Origin: Amphimedon queenslandica | Lineage: Eukaryota; Porifera; Demospongiae; Haplosclerida; Niphatidae | Direction: 5' to 3' | Length of the DNA stretch: 55,660 nucleotides | NCBI RefSeq assembly: GCF_000090795.2 | Contig: NW_003546793.1 | Span: 4,496-60,155 of the forward strand | Part shown: one piece after another, positions 22,597 through 35,080 of the stretch | Layout of the letters: each line of letters begins with the position of its first letter | Position numbering within the stretch: position 1 is the first letter of the stretch | Notes under the pieces: model-generated | The model's input: only the letters and a program-made list of their open reading frames with translations | Told to the model about the DNA's origin: nothing | The model's database searches: none | Position numbers and translations under genes: made by a program

Positions 22597-25090
22597 ATGG
22601 CTAGTCTGGACGCAGAGAAGGCCTACAAGGCAGAGGTTAGGGTGACAGGCACAAGAGGCTTTGGGGACACTTCACTATCAGGCAGTTTTTCCCGTGGGAA
22701 TCCAGAAGAGGTAAACCCAGACATGCGTGTCTTGATATACTACACAGACGGGGCTACTGTCTAACTATTCAACGAATGTTCGTTTGAAATAAGACACTGA
22801 CTTTCTCTTTTTTTAGTTGTTAAGTTCATTAGGAGCAGATATAAGCAATTATCGTTCCTCAGTCCATTCACTGGATCAACTATGAGGAGGGTCAAAGACC
22901 AGCCAAGAGCTATCTTCACTGAGGGCCGCCATACAAGAAAAGATTGAAGAGGCTGATCAAGAAATAAAAGCGAAAGTGTAAGAAAGAGAGAAGAGAGAGA
23001 GAACAAGTGAAAAGGAGACAATATAACAATATTCATCTTTATCAATGACCACAAACTTCCTGTATCTCCAGTGCTATAGATCTAGAGAGAGTTTAGGAGA
23101 CTTTTGGTCTCTCATATTCTCCATTTTTCAGCTTCTAGTCTCTCATATTTAGCCTAGGTCTCTCCTAGTTTCGACTAGTCTCCCAGAACTTATTTCTAGA
23201 TCTATGATACATAACAATGACCTATTATTTCTTATAGTGCTAGAGGTGAGAGCCAAATTGTCACTAAGAAACTAACGGACCAGCTTCAAGAGCAAAGAAA
23301 AGAGTTTGAGTCATTAAAGGAACAAGAGAACAAGAAGGGAATGGAAGGAGAAGGATCAGTACAAGAATCACAAGCAGATTCCTTCACCAGTAAGAGAGAA
23401 TGTAGAAGGCTATCATCATAATACATAGTACTATAAAACTTGTGCCATGAAAAACACCTTTTATACAGTAGCCATGGAGCCAATAGATGTATTGTAAAGT
23501 TTTAAATTTCAAAACTTCATCACGCTCTATTGACTACTGCATAGAAGATGCTGTTTGATGAATGAAAGTTTATTGAAATGAAGTTTCATGATGCATTGAT
23601 ATCTTTACTGCACAGCACTGGTCACTGATATCCAATAATAGCTTAAAATGAACAACAGTGGCAGTTCATGTATAGTGTATAGTAATGGAGTGATATTAAG
23701 TGAAGTGGCGCTATTAGCAGCAGCGCTGTAGTACACTAACAAATTACCATATATTGAACTGTTATGATAACATGAGCCCACACATGGACTGGTACGCCCA
23801 CTAAAATTTTTAAAAATAATAAGAATGAAGTCTTGGAACGTCTGGGCCTGTTTTAAAACGTGCTAACTAATAAAATAATAATAATCATGAATATTAAATT
23901 ATGCTTCTTAGTTTAATATAAAACTAGTGTGTGTGTGTGTTATCAGAAAACATATAAAACTGGTAGTAATTATTAATATGTACTTGGATTACATGTACTT
24001 GCATGTATTCTACGTTATAAGTATCTACTATCAAAACTGTTTGTACTATTAAAGGTATTATTAATTTAGTACAGCATATTTGGAATTTTTTCACCTCAAG
24101 AAATTTAATGATACTCGGCTAGTGTAAACTGGTTGATTACTATAAACTAAATCACCGTTAAATATATTTAATTATTGGCTACTCCTCCAGCTGTAGAGCT
24201 GACAAACAGATTGAGTGGAGCCATTATATGGTCACTGTCTCTATTGAACAGAAATTGTCACTAAAAACTGACATTGATATTTAGAGTGTAGAGTGAGTTG
24301 TTGATCTCAACAGTTTGAGGATATAGTGAGACATATTTGATATGTGAACAGTGTTGATAAGGTGTAGCACCAACAAACTATTAATTGTGAAACACGTACA
24401 GACTTAAACAAAATCAACACCATCAAATCAACTCCCTCCCTCCCCCCCTCTCTCTCCCTCCCTCCCTCTCTCTCTCTCCATTAGGTGATCCAACTGTCAA
24501 TAATGATGGTGATACTTTAGCTCAAGAAGCTCTGCAAGTTGACCAGTCGGGACTCAATATAAGAGAACAACAAGCAACAGAAATAAGAGAACTTGAAAAG
24601 TAAGAGAGAGAGAGAGGGGGGGGGGAGGGAGGAGAAGTAGTAATGATTCATATGCTCCTGTATCTCTTCCTCTAATTGCAGGGACATTGGTGATCTTCAT
24701 GATATTTCAAAGCACATCAACGTGATGATTGTTGATCAAGGATCACAAATAGACAGAATAGGTCAGTCTGATACACATACACTAATAATACCATACATCT
24801 CCTCCATATATACACTATCAGTAATAATGTACATAATGATAATGTCCTCTTACAGAGCTACACACCGAGAAGGCTGCACATCGAACTGAAAAAGGAACAG
24901 CCAACACGACAACAGTAGGAATTAACTTCTATTTAATGCCCATTATTCTATTTAATGCCCACAGGCCGTTGTTCTAAAAAGGCAGAACAATACTTTACTA
25001 ATAGCACTGTTGGTAGCTGGGGGCGGAGTCTTACTATTTATCATTATCGTCATCATAATATTAGCAGTCGTATTGACAAGAAACGACTAA
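22597..25090 (+). CDS. Endosomal Qa-SNARE (syntaxin 7/12-like) with an in-frame TGA
   Basis: Drives membrane fusion on endosomes. Exons 22597-22710, 22817-22977, 23238-23389, 24485-24599, 24682-24761, 24856-24914 and 24965-25090 sum to 269 codons. The helical N-terminal part has LLSSLGADISNYRSS and, further on, TSQELSSLRAAIQEKIEE, matching the Habc region of syntaxin 7/12/13. The SNARE motif spans exons 4-6 with the zero-layer Gln in IVDQGSQIDRIE. A single C-terminal anchor (LLIALLVAGGGVLLFIIIVIII) ends in TRND. The second exon contains TGA at 22883-22885 in frame, exactly between two Habc segments that both match, so either the copy is a recent pseudogene, or the base is an error or polymorphism, or splicing avoids it. 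All junctions and the rest of the frame are intact. Confidence 0.8.
23435..23625. repeat. Inverted-repeat element in syntaxin intron 3
   Basis: The left part CATGAAAAACACCTTTTATA, with CAGTAGCCATGGAGCCAATAGA after it, has an imperfect inverse on the right (TCTATTGACTACTGCATAGAAGATG ... GAAGTTTCATGATGC). The left part is similar to 1970-2025. It sits in the longest intron of the gene (about 1.1 kb), which otherwise holds only AT-rich sequence, (GT)n and a long C/T tract before the acceptor. Confidence 0.5.
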
Positions 25091-25098
25091 CTAATCGA

Positions 25099-25146
<48 letters not shown>

Positions 25147-25930
25147 GGGATGTGAAAAACTAGTTTATATCAGAATTCAAACTCGAATCAGAATTAATCA
25201 ATCAGTTATTAACGTCATGTTTTAGTTCATTATACATATTTGTTTCTGTATTGTTCATTTTAGATTTAAAAAATTAATTTAAAAAAGATTATCATGAATA
25301 ACGTTAGCATAAAACATGCATTGACATATAGAAACATTAATACACAGTCTATAGTAATAGTCACAGATTTGTAATGTAAATTACCTCCCCACACACACAC
25401 ACACATCAGCTACTATATGGTGTGTATACTATACATAGACTATACATTACATGTACATACACATGTATACCCCCGACAGTAAGTCTAATCTAATACTACA
25501 GACATGTCACATTGACAGACAAACATTCACTTAAATTGACTAATTAGTCACACTCTCTCTCTCCCTCTCTGTATTTAAATTACAATATTATGAGGACGTT
25601 ATCTTGAAATACAACAGTGTAGTCTCTCTTAATGGACACTCTCTATAGCGTACACCTCCATTTAACGGACAGCACCTAGTGTACCAATTACATTCCTTAC
25701 TGTATAAAATAACCTCCACATAAAGGACACCTCTGTATAACAGAGACACTTTCAAAGTGTCCATTATATAGAGGTTACGTAATCGTGTTTACAAGGCTAG
25801 TCTGTATTAAATTAATTACAATTATACAACAATACACAATGACTATATATAGCTATGAAACTGCACCAATCAACAATCATTAATATTATACTGAGAGAGA
25901 GAGTGTATATATTATGAAGTGTTCTTTCTT
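25091..25930. other. Shared 3' space of the syntaxin and NDUFS7
   Basis: No coding sequence is seen. It contains (TAT)n at 25099-25144 directly after the syntaxin stop, AATTAATTTAAAA-rich sequence, (CA)n near 25390-25405, ACATGT-rich sequence at 25448-25470 and an inverted MITE at 25618-25808. Confidence 0.7.
25618..25808 (-). mobile_element. MITE, inverted full copy of the 12789-12954 element
   Basis: Read on the minus strand it shows AGACTAGCC at one end, GAGGTGTCCTTTATGTGGAGG in the middle and GTCCATTAAGAGAGAC at the other end, the same order as in SCAP intron 10. A small insertion (near TTTCAAAGTGTCC) distinguishes it. Confidence 0.75.
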
Positions 25931-26813
<883 letters not shown>

Positions 26814-27033
26814 TTTGTTTGTAAATCAGTAAGCCACACCCTAACCACGCCCATTATAATGAACACGCCTACTATCTATATTGAACTTATTCAACTTATT
26901 AACCTCAACTGCACAGTATCTCTTATGCTCTTTTGTTTTAATAATTATTAGGAGGCTCGTTATTATTATTATTAATAATTTTAAACAAATCAAATAATTT
27001 CTCATTGCCAGTTTCTTCCCGGCACCATTAGTC

Positions 27034-28566
27034 TCAAGTACTGGATGTTGATGACCTCTTAGAGCTGAGTCTTCTCTTAGCCATCTGCTGCCTCTCCCTC
27101 TGTTCCTTGACCCTCTGGGCCAACAACCTCTTGTAATCAGCAGCCTCTCTCTTGCTCTTCTCCCCCCACCTCCTCCTCAGTGATGCTCTGTGTCTCTTCC
27201 TCTGGAGTTTCAATGGAGTAATCAATCGCTGGATCTTAGGAGCCTACAGGAGGAGGAGGGTTAAGAATATGAAGAATGAATCTCTGTCTACGTTTTAAGC
27301 CCTAAACATAGACTATGTTGCATATGTTAATACAGGAATCAATGTCATGCTGGACAAAATAGATTTCATTTTTGATGAAGTGTGGCCAAAGTTACTGTAC
27401 TATAATACAGGGACTTTTATCCAATTTTTGAGCAACCATAAATTCAAAAAAAATTCAAGTCATGCACGTTAAAAGCTTCCAGTAGCTAGTGTACAATATT
27501 CAGTTCAAGTCCATATATTCCTAACCTTGTACTGCTGTTTCTTTCCTTCCTTCTGAGGTAATGGACGCCTGATGATGTACTGACGGACATCATCTTCCTT
27601 GCTAAGGTTGTACAATTTGCGGATCTTACCAACTCTCTTCGGACCAAGACGACGAGGGATAGTGTTATCAGTTAAACCTTAAGAAATAACAAAGGGACAA
27701 TGAATTACAAGTAATAGTCTGACAGGTAGAAAATTTGGCAAATTGACTCTAAAGAGGTTTGATGGTTAGAATTATAAACCAAAGATTAAAATTTTGATAA
27801 ATGGACTTCAATTTGCCAAATTTTATTCCACCAAATGAGTACTTTAATCCAAACCCCCCACCTGGTATTTCTCCCTCTCCTTTCTTGACAATAGCTAAAC
27901 AGATCACACTTAAGCTATCGTCCACTATACACCCGTGGACAGACTTCCTCTTCCGGTGACCTTTACGTCTCGCACGAAAGTTCGAGTGACCTTTAGAGAG
28001 GAGGAGCTTCACACGAGTATTAGTGAGGACTCCTTGCTTCATTGGGAACCCGTCCCGGTCGTTACCTCCGGTTATACGAAACACATAACCCTGGGAGTAA
28101 AATATTATATACTAATACAACTGTGTGTACTAATATTAGTTAATAATTATTAGCAACGTTCTTCAGAGTTTCAAGAAATTAGTATATACAAGTAATTGGC
28201 TTAATTAAGGTAATTAAATGTTTTAAAATATTATTAGAGGTAATTAAAAGTGGATTTTACCTTCCATTCGTCTCCTAGGCAATCTCCCTCGACCTCCTGT
28301 GCCATCCTCTTCTCAAAGAATGGACGACTAAGGAAGAAAAGGATCAGTTTGATGGAGATACTTCAATACATTTATGAACGTACACTTTGGCAGTATCATC
28401 AATCTCGATGAGCTTCTGACACCCAGTGACGGGATAGGAGATATTCAGCCTTACATTCTTAGCCTACAATAAAATAAGAAAGATTTGGTGACTGCTGGTG
28501 GCCGCCATTTAGTTGCAAAAGGCAGCAAAGAGAGGATCCTTGATGATAAAAACTTACTTTAGGCAT
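27034..28566 (-). CDS. RPS6: 40S ribosomal protein S6 (eS6)
   Basis: Small-subunit ribosomal protein and main target of S6 kinase. Exons 28558-28566, 28384-28463, 28261-28327, 27862-28090, 27526-27677 and 27034-27243 sum to 248 codons (human 249). Diagnostic stretches: [64 protein letters not shown] and [11 protein letters not shown]. The C-terminus keeps the kinase site context [14 protein letters not shown]. The N-terminus is [12 protein letters not shown], because a 9-bp first exon (MPK) is spliced on, whereas animal S6 normally begins directly at MKLNIS. Intron 5 contains a TACTATAGTA-type repeat fragment. Confidence 0.97.
27340..27480. repeat. TACTATAGTA-type repeat fragment in RPS6 intron 5
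   Basis: TTACTGTACTATAATACAGG, then GGACTTTTATCCAATTTTTG, AGCAACCATAAATTC and AAAATTCAAGTC match the family seen at 40610-40830 and 47610-48050. Confidence 0.6.
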
Positions 28567-28743
28567 GGCGGTTGGCTCTCACTCCACAAACCATTCAAAG
28601 AAGGCACCACGTGTGTGATTTCAATTTTTCATAATGTTTATTTCACAATAAAGACTATTACGGTACGTTAACAAAAAAAAGGGGAAGAAAGTGACTATAA
28701 TAAAGGTCACCAACAAAAATGTTTCAGTCAAAATTATAGTGTT
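28567..28743 (-). promoter_or_regulatory. RPS6 promoter with CACGTG and pyrimidine start tract
   Basis: CACGTG at 28608-28613 lies about 42 bp upstream of the start codon. Just downstream on the minus strand is CCTTCTTTG, a possible TOP-like transcript start. The hnRNP K stop is at 28744, so the whole intergenic space is 177 bp. Confidence 0.4.
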
Positions 28744-31700
28744 TTAAATCTTGTGCTTGCTCCTAACACTGAGAGAGAGAGAGTAAATGTTAGAAAACAA
28801 GATGGCTGGTACCTTTCTTTCATCATGTCTTCAGCTATAGCAATATTAGAGGCAGATCCAACAATGGTGATGATTCTTTGGGATCCGTCGGAAGAATGAT
28901 TGTCCATAGTCACACTACAATGAGACTGGGACCTGTGACATTTATAAATGATAGAAATAAAACTGGAAATAATTATTATTTTGGTGATTTTTATTAAAAA
29001 TTTGCAATTGGCAACTTGTTTAAGGATGCTCAGAAATCAGAATTAATGGTGAATTTTCTAAAATAACTCTTTAAAATAATCTTCAGCTGTACAATAATAA
29101 TACATGTAATATGAATTCTTTACCGAATATTTTGAATATTGGAACCACCTGGACCAAGAATAGCTTCAGCATACTACAAGTTAATTAATTAACATCGATG
29201 AATATTAATGATTCATGAATATTAATGAGCTCACCTCATTAGGTATAGTAACTTGTTTGCTGGACTGGTCTCCACCTCCTGCCCCGCCCCCATAAGACCC
29301 CGTTGTCATGGCAGCAGCCGAGGGGAACATTGAGGGGGCTTGAGGGGGAGGCCCCGTGTGATATTGTCCGGAATAATAACCGGAATTAGAGGGGGGCTGC
29401 TGAGAAGGGGCCCCCTGGGAGGGGGTCTGGGATGAATAAGAATATTGGTAGGAGCTGGAGGACTGATAATTTCCAGGTGTACCAGACCCATAACTGCCCC
29501 CTTGAGACGAATAACCAGATTGACTGGCGGAAGGATAGGACCCACCAGAACTATAAGACTGTTGTATGGGCGGGTACCCAGTGGGCGGGGCAATGGGCGG
29601 AGTGTAACCAGTACCACCACTCTGAGGGGCATTAGATGGAGGAGGTAACTATTAATAATCAATTAATTAATAATTAATTAATATTAATTACTTGTGAGTG
29701 CGTGGGCGGTACAGGCGGTGGCTGGTTATATGAAGTATTTGAATAATAATTATTGTACGAGGACTGGACTCCGCCCCCAGGCTAATGAGATACAATTAAA
29801 TGATAAAACATTAGAAGAGTATGTATACCTGTGAGCCTGGACTGGAGTGAGGATACTGCACTACAGGGGGAGGGGCTGAGGGAGGGACCATTGTACCCTA
29901 ATTAAGTAATTAAGTAATTAATAAATAATAATAATAATGATAATAATAAACTAACCGGCTCTTGTTTAATAGGAGGTGGAGCTTGACCAGATGGACTATA
30001 TAAAATATACCGACAACAATTAATTAATTAGCAATGAATATCTTACCCATTGGCAGGTGGTGGGCCGGAATCAGATGAATAATTAGAGGCTCCGCCCCCT
30101 CCACCAGAATAATGGCTGCCCCCAGGAGGACCACTATACCTTCCTCCTCCTCCTCCTCCTCTACCCCCACCTCCACCACCACCACGATAATTCTATTAAC
30201 AACAAGAACATTATTATTAGTATTATTATTATGATTCTTACTCCTCTTCCTCCACCCCTTCCTCCTCCTCCTCCTCCTCCTCTTCTACCCCCACCACCTC
30301 CATAGTGTCCCTGATGTGGAGGGTAGGGACCAGATCCTCCTCCATATTCATAGAAAGCATCAGGAGGTAGGGTAGGATCATAAAGGATAATAGGCTCCTT
30401 TGGTTCACGCTACAAGACAAGAAATAAATTAATAAATAAATAAACTAATAACGTGTACCTGTCTGGCTCTTACTTGTCCGATCTCTTGCAGGAAAAACGT
30501 GACACACTCGACTATCTGATCCTCACTCCCTGAGAGTGAGATGGAGCGTTCATTGGAGTAAGGCATGGGTTCTGTGAATATCTTAATATTAGCACTGGAT
30601 TTCTGGAGGGAGGGGGAGGGAGGGAGAGGGAGAGGAAAGAGGAAAAAGTGACAGAGAAAGGAATGCATATGTAAATTAACATAAGCAGAAACATAAACAA
30701 TTTTTAATTCAACACAAACAACAAATCAAAACATAAACAGCATCAGTCCTCATGAACAGATGTCTCCTTCTGTTCCTCAGCTGTATGATATGATCATACC
30801 TTCCTTAATTCCTTTATCTTAGTACCTCCAGTCCCGATGATAGTACCCATGAAAGGTTGAGGTATCAGTATCTGAACTTCTAACGGAGAATGAGAATCAC
30901 GTCTCCTTACCTCCTGACAGGGAGAGAGAGGAGGGGAAAGATTATAATATAATCAACAACATACGAACGTACGATTTTAACTTTCTCCAATATTTCACCG
31001 AACACTCCAACGCAATTCAACTGCTCACCTACAACTGTTAGGACACTAAGAGGAAGAGATAGGAAAAATAATAAATGAAACAAATAATAATAATAACAAC
31101 AATATTAATACCAGACACACATATACAGCTATGAAGGGGGGAGGGGGAAAGGGAGGGAGGGAGGAGGAGGGGGAGGGGTGGGGACCTACCGCTCGGGACT
31201 ACCGGAGGAATCAGGGAGTTGAACTTGGCAATCATACTGGCAGGGGAGAGGTGATAAATGCGAGGAGGAATAGGTTAATGAATAGTTGACATGCAGAATT
31301 GAGTAAAGGCATAAATAGGAGATAGGATCTTAAAGCATGTGATATGATTATTGTATTAAGATTCTTGTCATGTATATACCTTTTTCCTTAATCTTTTAAT
31401 ATTCTCTCCTCCCTGATAAACAACAACAACGTCAAGTAAATAAATAAATAAACAAAAATACCTTGCCAATTATCCCGCCAGCATCCTACATAAGGTAATA
31501 TTAAGATTATTATATAATCAGTTATCATGATCATTAGCTTACAATGCTTCTCAGTAGTACTCTTAATGTGCTGGGCATTGGTCCACCAGGTGTGCGTTTA
31601 TTAGGAGGCCCGCCATCACCTCTACCCCTCCAGCCCCTCTCTCTCTTCATTGGACCTTTCAATAAAGATCAAAAACATGGCGGCAGGCAGTCTCTCTCTA

Positions 31701-31852
31701 CCTCTTTCTTGATATTGAGGCATTCCTAGCATCTCTTGTCCTTCTCTCTCCTGCCCCTCCCCACCCTGCCCTCCAATTAGAGGCTGTTGCTGCTGGTCTT
31801 CTGGTGGCTGCTGCATTCCTTCGTTACTGATCGAAATGGAGAACTTGATCAT
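28744..31852 (-). CDS. HNRNPK: hnRNP K, triple KH-domain RNA-binding protein
   Basis: Poly(C)-binding protein acting in transcription, splicing and mRNA stability. Seventeen exons sum to 606 codons: 31702-31852, 31543-31655, 31462-31485, 31380-31412, 31190-31236, 30973-31045, 30800-30913, 30459-30602, 30242-30409, 30047-30192, 29956-29995, 29829-29897, 29692-29781, 29235-29648, 29124-29173, 28813-28932, 28744-28768. KH1 has LRVLLRSIDAGGIIGKGGEN, KH2 VQILIPQPFMGTIIGTGGTK, KH3 QVTIPNEYAEAILGPGGSN. VQLPDSSGSPER and ILYDPTLPPDAFYEYGG match hnRNP K. Between KH2 and KH3 lies a long Arg/Gly then Pro/Ser/Tyr/Gln low-complexity region. KH1 is split over 24-bp and 33-bp micro-exons. The protein is longer than the human one (464) because of this linker. 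Confidence 0.93.
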
Positions 31853-32003
31853 AGACTTCTACACAGTACAGCTACAGTTAGGCAGCTCATTAGTTATTCA
31901 TGGTGGAGTTCTGGGCATGCGCAGTAGATTAGACCGCTGAATCTACTCCCGGGGGCGTGGCTCATTGCTAATGAAGAGGTGTGGCTAGTGGGAAAGCAGC
32001 AAA
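31853..32003. promoter_or_regulatory. Divergent promoter of hnRNP K and ADPGK with an NRF-1-like site
   Basis: The start codons are 151 bp apart. GGCATGCGCAG at 31914-31924 matches the NRF-1-type GCATGCGC core. CCCGGGGGCGTGGC follows at about 31948-31961 and is GC-box-like. There is no TATA box. Confidence 0.5.
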
Positions 32004-33699
32004 ATGTTTTCAAAAACGACTCTTTTTGGTCTAGCCCTGCTAGTGATACCAATAGCCTACCAGTACTGGTATCACTATGATGAGTATCACTCGGTGCTGC
32101 TCAATAGGAAGCAAAAAAACAAAGAGAAAGAAGGAAGCATGAATGACAGGATTGCAATTGGGTCAGTCTAAACAAGCAACAATCTCCTTTATTGTTTTAT
32201 TGTGTCTCCTTTACAGGTTGAATGCTGATATTGATTATATCATATCTGCTGTGGAGCTGTTACGAGCTTTGAAAGGAGACTCCACTGCTAAAAGCGGACC
32301 TCCAGCTAATCACCAGTCATTATCAACTGTAGAGGAACTGGTTGAAATAGTTTCCTATTCAATGTCTACCTGCTCTGGTATTGAGAGATATTTTGAGGAC
32401 AAGGCTCTGTTTGATAGGATCGTAAATACAGCAAGCAAACTTAAGCATGAGGTATAATAATAATGATAATAATAATAATAATAATAATATTGATAATAAT
32501 GCATTTGCAATTTTAATGATCTGATTTTATTTTTAGGAGTTTGTTGGTGGTAATGCTGCACTGATGGCTAACAAGATAGCAGAGATATCACCAAACAGCA
32601 AAGTACATACACACACCACGTGAGCCCTCATCTCTCTCTCTCTCTCTATCAGATATTACTAGCAGCTCCTGTTGGTTCCAAACTCCGTCAGTACCTCAAC
32701 GATACGATAAAGACAGTGAGTCCTCCTAGTGTACAAGAGGAGGTCCATATAATACTGGAGTATGCTAAGGGAGAGGAGATGGGAGGAGTGGCAGCTACCT
32801 GTGCCAACAGGGTTATAATATCTCATGACACTGCTAACTCTAAACTCAGTTCTCTGGAGGTGTTTGCTCAAGAGCTCAAGAGTTTTGATCCAACGCTCGT
32901 GATACTGAGTGGACTCCATATGCTGGAAGGAACTGATAAGAATGCTTGGAGTAAGAGATTGAGTGACGTCCAGAAGGTACTCACTAAAATACCCAGGCAT
33001 GTTCCAGTGCATTTAGAAATGGCTACAGTTGGTAACCTAGAGTTCTTTCCAGTTTTTGCTGACACCATACTACCTTATGTTGACTCTCTTGGACTAAATG
33101 AACAGGAACTGACATCTTTAGCAAAATCCAAGAAAGCAGACTTTGATTTTGACGCCATAGGACCAAAACCATCCATTCCTGATTCCGGAGACCTCCTCTA
33201 CTGGTTATTCAAAACCTATACTGATCTAAGGGAGGGCAGGGGAGATGAGAAAGAGTCGAGACTCACTCGAGTCCATTTCCATTCTCTTTCATTTCATATT
33301 CTCGTAGTACCCAAGAGGGAGTTGGCTGGTTCTCTATGGACAGAAGGCATGATAGCAACTAGACTAGGATCCAGGATAGCCAGTCTACAAGCTTGCCAGA
33401 AAGATGAAATAAATAAAGATGATTTTGAGTTACAGATACCCGAGAAATTCCAGCTAAGTTCGATAGAGAGTAGCCTAAAAGGAAAGTTTGAGTATTCCGA
33501 AGAGAATGGCTATGTAGCTTGGAACAGAGATGGGGCTATGGACTTTCTTATGATTCCGGTACATGTCTGCAAGAAACCTTTAAAAACCGTCGGACTAGGT
33601 GACGCAATCTCAGCTACAGGTCTACTTCATTCTAAATTTAGCTACACCGAACGACGACTGAGGAAAAGAGTTAAAAAACCAAAAAGAGAAGGAATGTGA
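32004..33699 (+). CDS. ADPGK: ADP-dependent glucokinase
   Basis: Phosphorylates glucose using ADP as donor; animal ADPGK is an ER-associated ribokinase-fold enzyme. Exons 32004-32161, 32217-32451, 32537-32602 and 32653-33699 sum to 501 codons (human 497). The N-terminal hydrophobic segment (LFGLALLVIPIAYQYWY) is a signal/anchor. The family markers are VGGNAALMANKIAE, HIILEYAKGEE, VILSGLHMLEG, PVHLEMATVGN, SLGLNEQEL and LTRVHFHSLSFHIL. The C-terminal KTVGLGDAISATGLL contains the GxGD catalytic aspartate. The C-terminus ends in a basic tail (RRLRKRVKKPKREGM), longer than in the human protein. The stop is 85 bp from the KRTCAP2 stop on the other strand. Confidence 0.96.
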
Positions 33700-33784
33700 T
33701 ATTTTATTAATTAATTATGGATAATAATAATAATAATAATAACAAACTATTTTTAGGCATTCAATTATTATTATTATTGTTAAA

Positions 33785-34935
33785 TCATCGTTTTTGCTTT
33801 TTGTTTTGAGATTTCGGTGTTTGTGGGTTGGGCTTGCCACGCCCAACTCCTTGTGAGGTAGCAACATAAGATCCTGAAGCAGTTGGTCCAGATGAAGTTT
33901 GAGTTATTTTATTTAAATAATACAGGGCAACAAGAGAAAAGATTAAACTAAAAAAGAAAATATAATAATAAAAGAATTATTATTAACATTTCTATAATTA
34001 CCATGTTGTAGCACAGATCCTGTGTACCATAGCAGAAGCAATGACGGCCATGAACAGAATAACTATAACTAGGGGAGAGGACATTATTATTATTATTTTT
34101 TTATTATTTTAATTTTTTCTTACTCTCTGGGAAAAGGTTAACTTGAGGATTGCGGGGAAACATTAATGAATAGAAATTACCCAAAGCCTATAATAATAGT
34201 AGCATCAATATGTATCAGGAAATGTAATAAAAATTTGGGGTGATTTCAGAGCCATTTTTTGGAATAAACCATGGGCTATAGCCTTGGGTATTTTTCAGAA
34301 TTTTGGCATTTTCTTAAAATGGCCGTAACTCAAAAAATTGAAGTTGGAATTGGCTCAAACTTTCTACACAGCATAAGGACATCAATATGTATCAGAAAAT
34401 GTAATAAAAATTTGGGGTGATTTCGGAGCCATTTTAAAAAAATTATGGACTATAGCCTTGGTTATAAAAATCAAGCTACATTGCAAGTTAATTATGGTAC
34501 ATTACATTAAGTTGTAAGTACTAATGCATTGGAGACTCACAGTAACTAAAAACACAAATACCCAGGAACCAGCAAACCCTCCTATAGCTAAACGTATCAG
34601 ATTACCCTCAACAGCAATTTGATCTTTAAACATCTGAGAGAGAGAGAGGGGGGAGGGGGTAAGGAAGAAAGGGGGGAGATAGATACAACAATATTCTCAA
34701 TAAATATATGTTAATATTTTGCACCTGCATGACAGCTATCGTAACAACCGAAAGAGCCAAAGATGAGAACATGGAGTAATTTGGAGGTAAAACTACAAAC
34801 AATGGAGAAAGAAAAGGGTTAAATATTCAAACCACCATCTTGTTACAATCAGTGTGTAATTTCAATGCATTTTAAAGATAAAATACAACTACTAGTTGAT
34901 ATTGGGAGTCTACAGTACTTCAACTCACGTCCCAT
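33785..34935 (-). CDS. KRTCAP2: KRTCAP2, oligosaccharyltransferase subunit
   Basis: Small ER membrane subunit of the STT3A-type oligosaccharyltransferase that links the complex to the translocon. Exons 34929-34935, 34725-34792, 34541-34633, 34124-34187, 34002-34068 and 33785-33947 sum to 153 codons (human 136). Hydrophobic segments: MFSSLALSVVTIAVMQ, AIGGFAGSWVFVFLV, IIVILFMAVIASAMVH and FSLVALYYLNKI. The string HRICATTCLIFSLVALYYLN matches human KRTCAP2 closely, as does FPE before the third segment. The first exon is only 7 bp of coding sequence. The hydrophilic tail is Lys/Gln-rich. Intron 3 contains repeat units of the 177-bp family. Confidence 0.9.
34195..34465 (-). repeat. About 1.5 units of the 177-bp intronic repeat in KRTCAP2
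   Basis: Two TATGTATCAG(A/G)AAATGTAAT anchors at about 34208 and 34387 are spaced 179 bp apart. ACCATGGGCTATAGCCTTGG and CTTTCTACACAGCATAAGG lie between them. The second unit is truncated. Confidence 0.85.
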
Positions 34936-35080
34936 TGCTGGTCTAAGCTAAAAATACAATCCACCACAAAGAGAATGGGCCACTTGTTTACTAGCAGAGT
35001 CCACTGCGCATGCGCATTAGAGGCATCGACCACGTGCTCCTCCTCTTTCTTCAATCCCTGTGACATAAAACCCATTAAAG
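34936..35080. promoter_or_regulatory. Divergent promoter of KRTCAP2 and RPL30
   Basis: 145 bp separate the start codons. A perfect palindromic NRF-1-type site TGCGCATGCGCA lies at 35005-35016 and a CACGTG at 35031-35036. A pyrimidine tract CTCCTCCTCTTTCTTC follows at 35037-35052, a plausible TOP-type start for RPL30. Confidence 0.6.

Noticed and set aside
22883..22885. TGA in the syntaxin as a selenocysteine codon
   Set aside because: Syntaxins are not selenoproteins, the position is in a helical N-terminal bundle, and no SECIS-like structure was recognised downstream.
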